From: Microbulbifer sp. ALW1
GTDB lineage: Bacteria > Pseudomonadota > Gammaproteobacteria > Pseudomonadales > Cellvibrionaceae
Direction of reading: 5' to 3'
Length of the DNA stretch: 64,000 bases
NCBI RefSeq assembly: GCF_009903625.1
Contig: NZ_CP047569.1
Span: 3,450,501 to 3,514,500 of the forward strand
The notes beneath the pieces are model-generated. The model searched no databases and was not told the origin of the DNA. It saw only the letters and a program-made list of their open reading frames with translations. Both the position numbers and the translations under genes were made by a program. Numbering within the stretch: position 1 is the first letter of the stretch; every line of letters starts with the position of its first letter. Of the stretch, positions 15,924 through 23,124 are shown in pieces.

Positions 15924-16020
15924 TTGGCAGGGTCCGCGCAATGATTTGCAGGGTTGAAGGCCGCAGCGTGCCTATATTTGAAGTGTAAAATGGCGACAAG
16001 CTTGCAGGGATTTGCAGGGA
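15924..16020 (+). repeat. Probable integrase arm-type repeats beside attR
   Basis: TTTGCAGGGA and variants occur at 15924-15932 (TTGGCAGGG), 15945-15953, 16001-16010 and 16011-16020, the last two in direct tandem. A further copy, TTGCAGGGAT, is at 14281-14290. Short direct repeats between an integrase gene and its att core are the usual arm-type binding sites. Confidence 0.6.
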
Positions 16021-16052
16021 TTTATAAGGATTGGTATACCCCTTTCGACGGA

Positions 16053-16066
16053 CGTCCGGTCCGCCA
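16053..16066 (+). repeat. attR core
   Basis: CGTCCGGTCCGCCA is identical to the tRNA-Asp 3' end at 2854-2867. It is preceded by TTCGA at the same relative spacing as in the tRNA (16044-16048). Everything beyond it resembles the tRNA operon's original downstream DNA, starting with a terminator 8 bp away. Confidence 0.85.
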
Positions 16067-16073
16067 CATACAG

Positions 16074-16106
16074 AAAAGGCTCACACGAAAGTGTGGGCCT
16101 TTTTTG
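16074..16106 (+). terminator. Probable native terminator of the tRNA operon
   Basis: AAAAGGCTCACAC, GAAA loop, GTGTGGGCC and seven T form a strong intrinsic terminator 8 bp after attR. Without the element it would lie directly after tRNA-Asp, which supports the mapped junction. Confidence 0.85.
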
Positions 16107-16133
16107 TATGTGCTTCCTGCCTCAGAGCAGCAA

Positions 16134-16166
16134 GAAAAAGCTCACACCGGGGTGTGAGCTTTTTAT
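16134..16166. terminator. Second terminator, bidirectional
   Basis: AAAAAGCTCACACC and GGTGTGAGCTTTTTA form a symmetric hairpin with A and T tracts on both sides. It can back up the tRNA terminator and also end minus-strand chitinase transcription, whose stop is at 16203. Confidence 0.8.
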
Positions 16167-16202
16167 ATTTACGCGGACACTGCATTTACACGGATGCTTT
16201 AC

Positions 16203-17846
16203 TCAAAGCGAATCCAGATACGCCCGGTGCTCTGTCGAAAATTCAAAGCTATTGAATTTATCCCAGTTGATTGACCAGGTCATCAGCCCCCGCAGTCCGG
16301 TCCAACCGGTACTGGTATGCGGTGTGTAGGTGGTGCACCCCTGCAGCTTCACCAAACAATTGAGTGCAATGTGCACTTCACTCACCGAGGTAAATCCCCC
16401 ACCCGCGTTCACATTCGCCGGCAACCCGATTAGAACCTGATCTTGCCGCAGCGGCGGGAAGAAATAATTCGGATCGCCGCCGACGTTAAAGCCCGTCAAC
16501 ACCATATCTGCCATGGCAATATGAAAATCCGCTACGCCCATGGTGTGATACTGATCATCAAGACCGATGATGGCACCGGAGTTGTAGTGCTGCACCTGTA
16601 GCCAATCCAGATCATCGCGCATGGCGTGAATCACCGGCAGGTATGCACCCGCGCGCCGATCACAGCCCGAACAAGAGCCGCCATAAAAGCTGTAGCCCAG
16701 CTGCACGAAAAAGGTTTCCGGAGCCATGGTAAGCATGAATGCTTCACCGTAATGGGATTTCAATGCCTGAAGTGCTTCGATCAAATGCACGATCACCGGC
16801 GTTGTCGGATTGCGGAAATCGACATCACCTGCATTCAACTCAAGGGAATGCCCCTCAAAGTCCACGTCCAGGCCATCAAATCCGTAACGATCGATGATTT
16901 CAATCATCGAGCGGACAAAATTGTCTCGCGCCTGAGCCGTTTCCAGTCGCACCTGACCATTGGCACCGCCAATACTAATAATGATTTTTTTGCCCGCCGC
17001 TTGCTTGGACTGAACCCCCGCCCTGAACTGCTGCTCATCAAACAGCGGATCCAGCGTGAAGCCGATTTCGCCAGGCGCAGCACCGGTAGGCTCCGCAAAT
17101 GACACATTGATTGCATCAAAGGCATCGGACACCTCGGCAATGGGAATCACACCAGAACCATTGTCAAAGTTGTGCCAGTAACCCGAGATGATCCGATCAC
17201 TATTACCACCGCTGGATCCTCCCGAAGAACTACCGGACGAAGAACCGGATGATGAAGAGCTACCCGATGAACTGCTGGATGAACTACTAGACGTACCATC
17301 GCAGCTCGCCACCTGGGTCCAGGCGTGCTCCCAATAGGTTCCCTCTCCCGGTGCATAGGCCCAGGCCGATGCCGACGAGCACCAGCCGGCAATATCACAC
17401 TGATATTCATTGCCAAGATTCCGCACCCGCTCCCCGGCCACGTAGGCAGTGCCGGCGACATATTCCGGCGCAGTGCAACTACCGGCGCCGGACGAACCGC
17501 CAGACGAGGACCCGGAAGAAGATGACGAACTGGATGAAGAGCTCGACGAAGAGCTTGAAGAAGAACTGGATGAGGAACTGGAGGATGAGCTGCCACCATC
17601 GCACTGTCCGGTAACACTCCACTCCTGCCACTGCCCGGAATACTGCGCTGGATTTTTCCCCTGACTCCACCAGTTCGACTGATAGGCTATGCCATCATGC
17701 TGCACCTGAGCGCCACCGCCGTAGGCATCCGCGCTGTTCCAGGCAGACAAACCAGAGCAATCGACTGCCGATGCAACACTGGCAAGTGCGGAGAGTAATA
17801 TTCCCAACCCCCAACGAAGGGCGGCTGTCGTAAAAACCGTTTTCAT
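16203..17846 (-). CDS. Secreted GH18 chitinase with two carbohydrate-binding modules
   Basis: The 547-residue protein has a signal peptide (about 1-27), a CBM5/12-like module (about 29-82, with WSQGKNPAQYSGQWQEW), a long polyserine linker, and a second module resembling those of the neighbouring chitinase (about 128-186, EYQCDIAGWCSS). A second Ser/Gly linker leads to a GH18 catalytic domain from about 220. The catalytic signature DGLDVDFE, about 327-334, supplies the acid Glu. It would hydrolyse chitin outside the cell. The start at 17846 has GGTGA upstream; a GTG- or ATG-like start 8 codons earlier is less likely. It follows the larger chitinase in the same direction. Confidence 0.9.
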   Translation of the reverse strand: MKTVFTTAALRWGLGILLSALASVASAVDCSGLSAWNSADAYGGGAQVQHDGIAYQSNWWSQGKNPAQYSGQWQEWSVTGQCDGGSSSSSSSSSSSSSSSSSSSSSSSSSSGSSSGGSSGAGSCTAPEYVAGTAYVAGERVRNLGNEYQCDIAGWCSSASAWAYAPGEGTYWEHAWTQVASCDGTSSSSSSSSSGSSSSSGSSSGSSSGGSSGGNSDRIISGYWHNFDNGSGVIPIAEVSDAFDAINVSFAEPTGAAPGEIGFTLDPLFDEQQFRAGVQSKQAAGKKIIISIGGANGQVRLETAQARDNFVRSMIEIIDRYGFDGLDVDFEGHSLELNAGDVDFRNPTTPVIVHLIEALQALKSHYGEAFMLTMAPETFFVQLGYSFYGGSCSGCDRRAGAYLPVIHAMRDDLDWLQVQHYNSGAIIGLDDQYHTMGVADFHIAMADMVLTGFNVGGDPNYFFPPLRQDQVLIGLPANVNAGGGFTSVSEVHIALNCLVKLQGCTTYTPHTSTGWTGLRGLMTWSINWDKFNSFEFSTEHRAYLDSL

Positions 17847-17880
17847 AGCTTCACCATTATTTTTATTCAATGAAAATAAC

Positions 17881-17912
17881 CAGGCACTGCGAAAATATCT
17901 TCGCAGTGCCTG
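17881..17912 (-). terminator. Terminator between the two chitinase genes
   Basis: CAGGCACTGCGAA/TTCGCAGTGCCTG is a 13-bp stem just past the upstream chitinase stop. The minus-strand tract after it (GGTTATTTTC) is a poor T run, so read-through into the second chitinase gene is possible. Confidence 0.6.
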
Positions 17913-17927
17913 ATCAATACGAGGTTG

Positions 17928-20390
17928 TTATTGGAGTGGCGCGATCAGGGATTCACATTCCGCCACGGTGAGATTACGCCCGCAAACCGCTATCTGGTCC
18001 GCAGGGTTGCCGTCAGCGCTGTTACTGATCAGCGGATTGCTCAGCACATGGTTAACCGTATTCAGGTTGTAGCCATTGTCTTGCTCTGCCATCCAGAAGA
18101 AGATACCGGCGAGGCCATTGTCTTTTGCGTACTGCGCCTTGAGTGCAACGGTGCGTGGCGTTTCCACCGAAATAAACGCACCGATACTGTCATTGAACAG
18201 GTAATCAGCATTGGCTTCTTTGTCGGTATACAGCCAGTAACCATTGCGGGGCGCCATAGTGCGATCCAGATAATTCTGGTAGAGGTCATATCCCTCGATT
18301 ACACCGGCCTCCCAGGAGCCCAGACCGGCCACACCAAGAATCAGCTCCGCCCCTGTCCAGTTGCTGTCGCCGTAACTGCTGGAGCCCGTCAGCCCGTAGG
18401 TGTATTCGGAAATATCCCCGGGATTGGTGGCTTTGGAGCGATGATAATTGGCGGCGCCGATCATCAATTTGTTCGCGGGCACGCCCAGGCTCTTCAGGTA
18501 GTTCAGCGTCCAGTCCGCAGAGGTGCCTGCAGACGAGCCGACCGCCATCGGGTTGGTATACAACGGAGTATGGTGAGACAGCTCCCGCTCCCAGGCACCG
18601 GTGAGGTCGTAGGTCATGGCGTATAGCCGATCCATATAGGGGTGCACCTGCGGCCAGTCGATCTTTTCGAGACGGCCGAGGCCTGCGGGAATAGCAGAAG
18701 ACAGGCGGTAGGATTTACCGGTTTTTTCTGACAGCCAGTCCATGCCCGCGCGCAACTCACGAATAAGCGTCACGTAATTTTCACCGTCGTCCTCCCGCGC
18801 CATACCGACCACGGCGCCATCACTTCCGGGGTACTCCCAATCGATATCGACGCCGTCGAAATCAAAACGCTCAAGGAAGTGCACCACGGAATCCACAAAC
18901 ACTTTGCGTCTTTCCGGGTCGTGCGCCATCCACGGAAAACCTTCCGACAGGGTCCAGCCACCCACAGAAAGATCCAGCTTCAATTGCGGATTCTCCCGGC
19001 GCAGCTGATAAAGCACACCGAAAACACCACCTACCTTGTCTTTGTCGAGCTCGTACATGCTCTCGGTGCCGACCACTCCATTGGGCGCGACACCGACATC
19101 CCGCAGGAATGCAGCTTCAAAATCCGCTACCGCCACAGCACCATCGGGCAGGCCGCTCTGGTTGCAGGTGCGCATGACTGCGGCCGGTGCCGAAGTGGGG
19201 AATCCACCGTCCTGCTCATTTTTAGCATCGGGATAACAGATACCGGCAAAGCCGTACACAATACGGTGGAGGTTGGATGCGGGCAGCCTGGTGAAATCGT
19301 ACTGGCGACCGTAAATGGCCCAATCACCGATATAGGTAACGATTTCGGTTCCCGCACTGAGGTCGTAGGTATTGTGTTGTAGCTCAAGGTTACCGGGAAC
19401 CAGCTTGGAACCGCGCGCACCGTTGTCGACATCCAGGCCGCCATGATCGCCGCCATTGTCGGTGGATGGATTTACCCCTCCCCGGGTACCCGTGAGGGTA
19501 GATTGACTGTCTGCAATACGGGCTGCCGCAATGGATCCGGTGTCATTCACCACGCCGGCATTCAGGTTGCCCTCAACCGGCTGTGGCTCACCGTAATCAA
19601 TGGTGTTGGGAATCGGAACCGGGCAAAGCGCTTCATCCGGGTATCCCGCGGTTTCCCACTGACCCGGGTAGGCGGTGTTATCCGGGGCGATGGAGTGAGT
19701 ATCCACCAGTGCGCGATAAGCGACGCCCTGATAGGCAACCACACTACCGGCGGTATACAGGGTGCCCGTCTGCCATTCCGGCGCGCAGAAATAGGCGTCC
19801 GGCACTGTGCCACCACCACTGCCGCCACCGCTACTACTGCCTCCGGCGCAGGCTTCTGCTGTCGTTGCGCTCCACGCCTGCGCCCAGGCCCAGCCGACTC
19901 CGGGCTCATAGGCACTGTTTCCGGACGAACACCAACCGGCGACGGAGCAGGCATAGAAGCCGCTGGCATTCGCCACCACATCGCCGGCAGCGTAGGCCGC
20001 ACCCGCTATATACTGCGGACAGTCACCTCCACCGGAAGAGCTACCCGAGCTGCTACTGGTGCCGGAACTGGAACCTGAACTACTCGCAGTCCCTCCCGAG
20101 CTGGAACTGCTGCTGGAGCCCGGTGCGTCACAAGCACCAAGGTCACTCCAGGCGTGATTCCAGGCCCAACCGCTTCCCGGTGCATAAGCACTGCCCTGGC
20201 TGCACCAGCCGCCCACATCACACTGGTAAGCGGTGTCTTCACTTTGCACCTGGCTGCCAGTGCTGTAACTGGCGCCGTCCTGATATTCCGGAATTTGACT
20301 GCAGTCGTAGGCCGCCACCGCCGTGCTGGCCAGCAAGCCACACAGCAGCGCGCCCGATTTCAACATCCTTTTTATTGTTGTTTGTTGCAT
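17928..20390 (-). CDS. Secreted multimodular GH18 chitinase
   Basis: This is an 820-residue enzyme with a signal peptide (about 1-27). Two similar CBM modules follow (29-87 and 124-182, each with YxCDVGGWC or YACSVAGWC and an aromatic-rich WAWNHAW), with Ser/Gly linkers. A third CBM5/12-type module (about 199-256) precedes the GH18 domain from about 345. The active-site motif DGVDIDWE spans 512-519, with E519 as the proton donor. The SVGGWT substrate-binding strand is present. It belongs to the ChiA-like subgroup with a full-length barrel. Operator-like palindromes lie 160-200 bp upstream (20549-20589), which suggests inducible control of both chitinases. Confidence 0.93.
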   Translation of the reverse strand: MQQTTIKRMLKSGALLCGLLASTAVAAYDCSQIPEYQDGASYSTGSQVQSEDTAYQCDVGGWCSQGSAYAPGSGWAWNHAWSDLGACDAPGSSSSSSSGGTASSSGSSSGTSSSSGSSSGGGDCPQYIAGAAYAAGDVVANASGFYACSVAGWCSSGNSAYEPGVGWAWAQAWSATTAEACAGGSSSGGGSGGGTVPDAYFCAPEWQTGTLYTAGSVVAYQGVAYRALVDTHSIAPDNTAYPGQWETAGYPDEALCPVPIPNTIDYGEPQPVEGNLNAGVVNDTGSIAAARIADSQSTLTGTRGGVNPSTDNGGDHGGLDVDNGARGSKLVPGNLELQHNTYDLSAGTEIVTYIGDWAIYGRQYDFTRLPASNLHRIVYGFAGICYPDAKNEQDGGFPTSAPAAVMRTCNQSGLPDGAVAVADFEAAFLRDVGVAPNGVVGTESMYELDKDKVGGVFGVLYQLRRENPQLKLDLSVGGWTLSEGFPWMAHDPERRKVFVDSVVHFLERFDFDGVDIDWEYPGSDGAVVGMAREDDGENYVTLIRELRAGMDWLSEKTGKSYRLSSAIPAGLGRLEKIDWPQVHPYMDRLYAMTYDLTGAWERELSHHTPLYTNPMAVGSSAGTSADWTLNYLKSLGVPANKLMIGAANYHRSKATNPGDISEYTYGLTGSSSYGDSNWTGAELILGVAGLGSWEAGVIEGYDLYQNYLDRTMAPRNGYWLYTDKEANADYLFNDSIGAFISVETPRTVALKAQYAKDNGLAGIFFWMAEQDNGYNLNTVNHVLSNPLISNSADGNPADQIAVCGRNLTVAECESLIAPLQ

Positions 20391-20547
20391 CTTGTCTTCT
20401 TCTCCCAGTCGAAGAGTCGGAGGAGAGCCGGGTGCACCACCCGGCCCCGATTAGGGAATTCAGTACTGCAAAGAATTTGCTCGATGGAGCGGAGGCGGTC
20501 GCCTCTTCTGGAGGCGTATTGCACAGATAACACTCTCAACTCGTGGT

Positions 20548-20589
20548 CGACAGCGCTGTCAAAATTGCGCCGAGCTGACAACGCTGTCA
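20548..20589. promoter_or_regulatory. Two LacI-type operator-like palindromes
   Basis: GACAGCGCTGTC (20549-20560, perfect) and TGACAACGCTGTCA (20576-20589) are centred 28 bp apart between the divergent chitinase and thioesterase-like genes. The central CG within a TGACA/TGTCA dyad is the style of LacI-family sites, including those described for chitin and N-acetylglucosamine regulons in gammaproteobacteria. No regulator gene is in the window. The rest of 20391-20762 holds no gene. Confidence 0.55.
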
Positions 20590-20762
20590 ATCAACGGAGA
20601 GGGGATTGGCGACAGGAATTTCGAGAAATCTGCGGAGAATGCACTGCCGCACAAAAGGAGCACAAATTGGACGCCAGTGCGGTGGCAGGCAAGGCACCGG
20701 ATTTTGCGTAGAGCCCGCGCATCGCGGACCCTAACATCAGGTTGTCACTCAAGGAGATGGTA

Positions 20763-21854
20763 ATGGCGAACATCACCGACGAACCTTACCGCGGCGCTAT
20801 CGCCGATCTGCGGGCTCTGCAGCAACCGGGGCTGGATACCTTCAGGCGCTACATACACGGTGACCTTCCCCTACCACCAATCTGGCGAATCACCGGCATG
20901 CACCCCACCGAGGCCGGGCTGGGAAAGGCCACTTTTTCCATGCCCGTAACCCCCTGGCTGGCGGACGGCACCGGGGTTTACTGGGGCGGAATTTACGCAC
21001 TGTTTGCGGATTCACCGCTGGCCTCTGCGATCTGGACCACACTTCCTCCCGCCAAGGTATTGACCACATCGGAGCTCAATATCAGTTATGTGCGTCCACT
21101 AACGGAGCAGACCTCAAGCATTATTGGCCATGCAGAAACCGTGCACTCGGGGAGCCAGGTGGGCCTGTCTACGGTGCGCATCAGTGACCACCTGGGGCGT
21201 ACCCTCGCCTTCGGAAGTTCCCGCTGCCTGATTGCAGACTTCCCGGTGGATCAAAGTGAACAATTTCCGCCGCCAGATTTAGGACCAACCAACCCGCAGG
21301 ACCCTTATCTCCGCCCCGTGCCTCCATCGGACTTCTGTACCTTGAGTGAATTCGGGGACGCCATCCCGATTGAACTGCAGCGCGCGACCATTCGCGAGGG
21401 GCGCTCACATCCCATCTGGAACTTCACTGGCTATCGCGCCACACAAATTGATGATGGGGTATGCCAATCAACACTCCCCTCGTCACCCTGGTTTTCCAAC
21501 GGGAGTTTCTCGATCAATGGCGGGCTGCTGGCCTGGGCGGCAGATTTCACCATGGGTGCTGCGGTCTATTCGACCCTGCCTGCCGGGGATATTTTCGCGA
21601 ACCTGGACATGCATATTCGCTTTACCCGCCCGGCCAATATTGACTCGGGCCCATTAACACTGACAGGCAAAGTACATCACCGCGGTCGGCAGCTGCGGGT
21701 TTCCTCCTGCGAAATCCTGAACGCAGAAGGCAAACGGGTGGCAATGGCCACCGGATCAGCACTGGTGCTGCCGGGGGGCGCGAGATTACTGAGTGAAGGG
21801 GTAAAACCGGAAGACATTATTGCATCGGCGACAGCAACCCAGACTTCAGCCTGA
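20763..21854 (+). CDS. Tandem hotdog-fold thioesterase-like protein
   Basis: The 363-residue protein has two repeated PaaI-like hotdog domains (about 30-180 and 215-355). Each contains a WRITGM/WNFTGY strand, a G-x-Y/N-G-G helix start (VYWGGIYALFADSPLASAIW and INGGLLAWAADFTMGAAVYS), then a TTLP or STLP turn and an xLNISYVRP or xDMHIRFTRP strand. Such proteins hydrolyse acyl-CoA thioesters, often of aromatic or medium-chain acids. The start at 20763 has AAGGAG 6 nt upstream. It is convergent with yigZ and divergent from the chitinase, so it is probably a single-gene unit. The substrate is unknown. Confidence 0.8.
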   Translation: MANITDEPYRGAIADLRALQQPGLDTFRRYIHGDLPLPPIWRITGMHPTEAGLGKATFSMPVTPWLADGTGVYWGGIYALFADSPLASAIWTTLPPAKVLTTSELNISYVRPLTEQTSSIIGHAETVHSGSQVGLSTVRISDHLGRTLAFGSSRCLIADFPVDQSEQFPPPDLGPTNPQDPYLRPVPPSDFCTLSEFGDAIPIELQRATIREGRSHPIWNFTGYRATQIDDGVCQSTLPSSPWFSNGSFSINGGLLAWAADFTMGAAVYSTLPAGDIFANLDMHIRFTRPANIDSGPLTLTGKVHHRGRQLRVSSCEILNAEGKRVAMATGSALVLPGGARLLSEGVKPEDIIASATATQTSA

Positions 21855-21876
21855 ATCGCTACTGGCAGCCTGGTTT

Positions 21877-22494
21877 CTAGTGGGGCTCCAGCGTCTTGCA
21901 CGCAATGCCTTCGGCCTGCAGCTGTGCCTTGAGCGCGGGCCACTGATCGGCGGGCAACTGGATCGGCAACTGCACTTTGTCACTGTAAGCGGCGTCGTTA
22001 CAGCTGCCCAGGTGCTGAGAGGTGAGAAAACGCACTCGCGACTCTTCCGAAAAATCGCAACAGACCTCTGCATTGATCAACGGGATAAATGTTTTCAATT
22101 CCGCCTGCTGCAGGGCTGCGCCGACCGCTCCGCGGTAGGCCCGCATCAAGCCCCCTACTCCTAGCTTGGTGCCGCCAAAGTAGCGAGTCACTATCGCGCC
22201 CACATTGCCAACCCCCTGCTTCAGCAATAGCTCCAGCATTGGCCGACCGGCACTTCCGCCGGGCTCACCATCGTCATCGGCCTGCATAGTATCGGGGTTG
22301 GAAGGATTACCGATGACCAGCGCGGTACAGTGATGGGAGGCGTCCGGATACTCACTGCGGACTTTTTCCAGCACACGCAAAAAAGCCGCTTTATCGGTTA
22401 CTGGCCCCAACCAGCAGATAAAGCGGCTCTTCTTTTCTTCGGTTTCAGTGACAACGGGAGAGCAGGGAATCTGATAGCTCACCGGAAAACTCAT
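21877..22494 (-). CDS. yigZ: YigZ/IMPACT family protein
   Basis: The 205-residue protein has the UPF0029 N-terminal domain with KKSRFICWLGPV, the ASHHCTALVIG stretch, DDGEPGGSAGRPMLELL and RYFGGTKLGVGGLMRAYRGA, then the DUF1949 C-terminal domain (about 130-200). These are the strongly conserved YigZ motifs. The eukaryotic relative IMPACT modulates translation control; the bacterial role is not settled. The start at 22494 (MSFPVSYQ) lies inside the end of ccmG, a 50-bp overlap, so it is probably carried on the ccm transcript. Confidence 0.9.
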   Translation of the reverse strand: MSFPVSYQIPCSPVVTETEEKKSRFICWLGPVTDKAAFLRVLEKVRSEYPDASHHCTALVIGNPSNPDTMQADDDGEPGGSAGRPMLELLLKQGVGNVGAIVTRYFGGTKLGVGGLMRAYRGAVGAALQQAELKTFIPLINAEVCCDFSEESRVRFLTSQHLGSCNDAAYSDKVQLPIQLPADQWPALKAQLQAEGIACKTLEPH

Positions 22495-23026
22495 CCCAGG
22501 CTTGTGTTTGTAAGCGCTCGTACAACGGCTGTAGCTTGGTCTGCCAGATGCGGTCATCGACTACACCCACATGTTTACAGCGAATGGTGCCGCCGGCGTC
22601 CACCAGGAAAGTCTCCGGCGCGCCAAAAACACCGAGATCCATGGCCAGGCGCCCTTCCTCATCAGACACGGAAAACAGGTAGGGGTTGTGGAATTTTTCC
22701 AGCCATTTCTGCGCAGCTTCGTTTTCGTCTTTGAGATTGATACCGACGATCGGCACCCCCTCTTCCGCCAGCTTGTTCAGGTACGGATGCTCCACCCGGC
22801 AGGAAACACACCAGGTCGCCCACACATTCAACAGCAACGGCTTTTGCGGGAGGTCCGACTTCTTCAGCTCACGATTGGACTCCACATCCAGCAGCGCAAA
22901 CTCCGGCACCGGCTTGTTCAGTAGTGCCGACGGCATATCCTGAGGGTTCAGGGACAGGCCACGCCAGAAAAGTACTGCCAGCGCAGCGAAGATGATCAGC
23001 GGTAAAAAAAGTTTCAACCTTGCCAT
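22445..23026 (-). CDS. ccmG: Cytochrome c biogenesis thioredoxin-like protein CcmG (DsbE)
   Basis: The 193-residue protein is anchored by one N-terminal membrane span (about 5-22) and carries a periplasmic thioredoxin domain with active site WCVSC in NVWATWCVSCRVEHP, an acidic GINLKDE stretch and the GAPETFLVD cis-Pro loop. It reduces apocytochrome cysteines, or passes electrons to CcmH, before heme attachment. The ATG at 23026 gives the family's usual size; a TTG-initiated frame overlapping the ccmF stop would add 34 atypical residues. It is the seventh gene of ccmABCDEFG. Confidence 0.92.
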   Translation of the reverse strand: MARLKLFLPLIIFAALAVLFWRGLSLNPQDMPSALLNKPVPEFALLDVESNRELKKSDLPQKPLLLNVWATWCVSCRVEHPYLNKLAEEGVPIVGINLKDENEAAQKWLEKFHNPYLFSVSDEEGRLAMDLGVFGAPETFLVDAGGTIRCKHVGVVDDRIWQTKLQPLYERLQTQAWDEFSGELSDSLLSRCH

Positions 23027-23124
23027 CAGGTTTGTGTTCCCAGTTACTTCTTTTCGGCCTTCCCGGCCACACCCACGCAAGCCTGCGCAGCCGACAGAAT
23101 AAGACGCCGCAGACTTGCTGCGAC

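Larger units (their letters stand above)
2854..16066. mobile_element. 13.2-kb integrated phage-satellite-like element in tRNA-Asp
   Basis: The element is bounded by a 14-bp direct repeat of the tRNA-Asp 3' end. A tyrosine integrase gene begins about 200 bp inside the right end. Inside are an AlpA-like regulator, a TOPRIM primase and SF3-type helicase, a secreted protein, small and large terminase genes and a coupled late operon, nearly all on the minus strand. No portal, major capsid, scaffold, tail, holin or endolysin is recognisable, and the only possible virion genes resemble podoviral internal proteins. That gene set and size fit a phage satellite or a heavily reduced podovirus-like prophage. 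The late genes overlap by 1-8 bp without decay, so the reduction looks ordered rather than degenerative. Confidence 0.8.

Noticed and set aside
16203..17846. Polyserine codon tracts as a CRISPR-like or microsatellite array
   Set aside because: The repeats are in-frame serine linkers of a chitinase with mixed Ser codons; there are no spacers.
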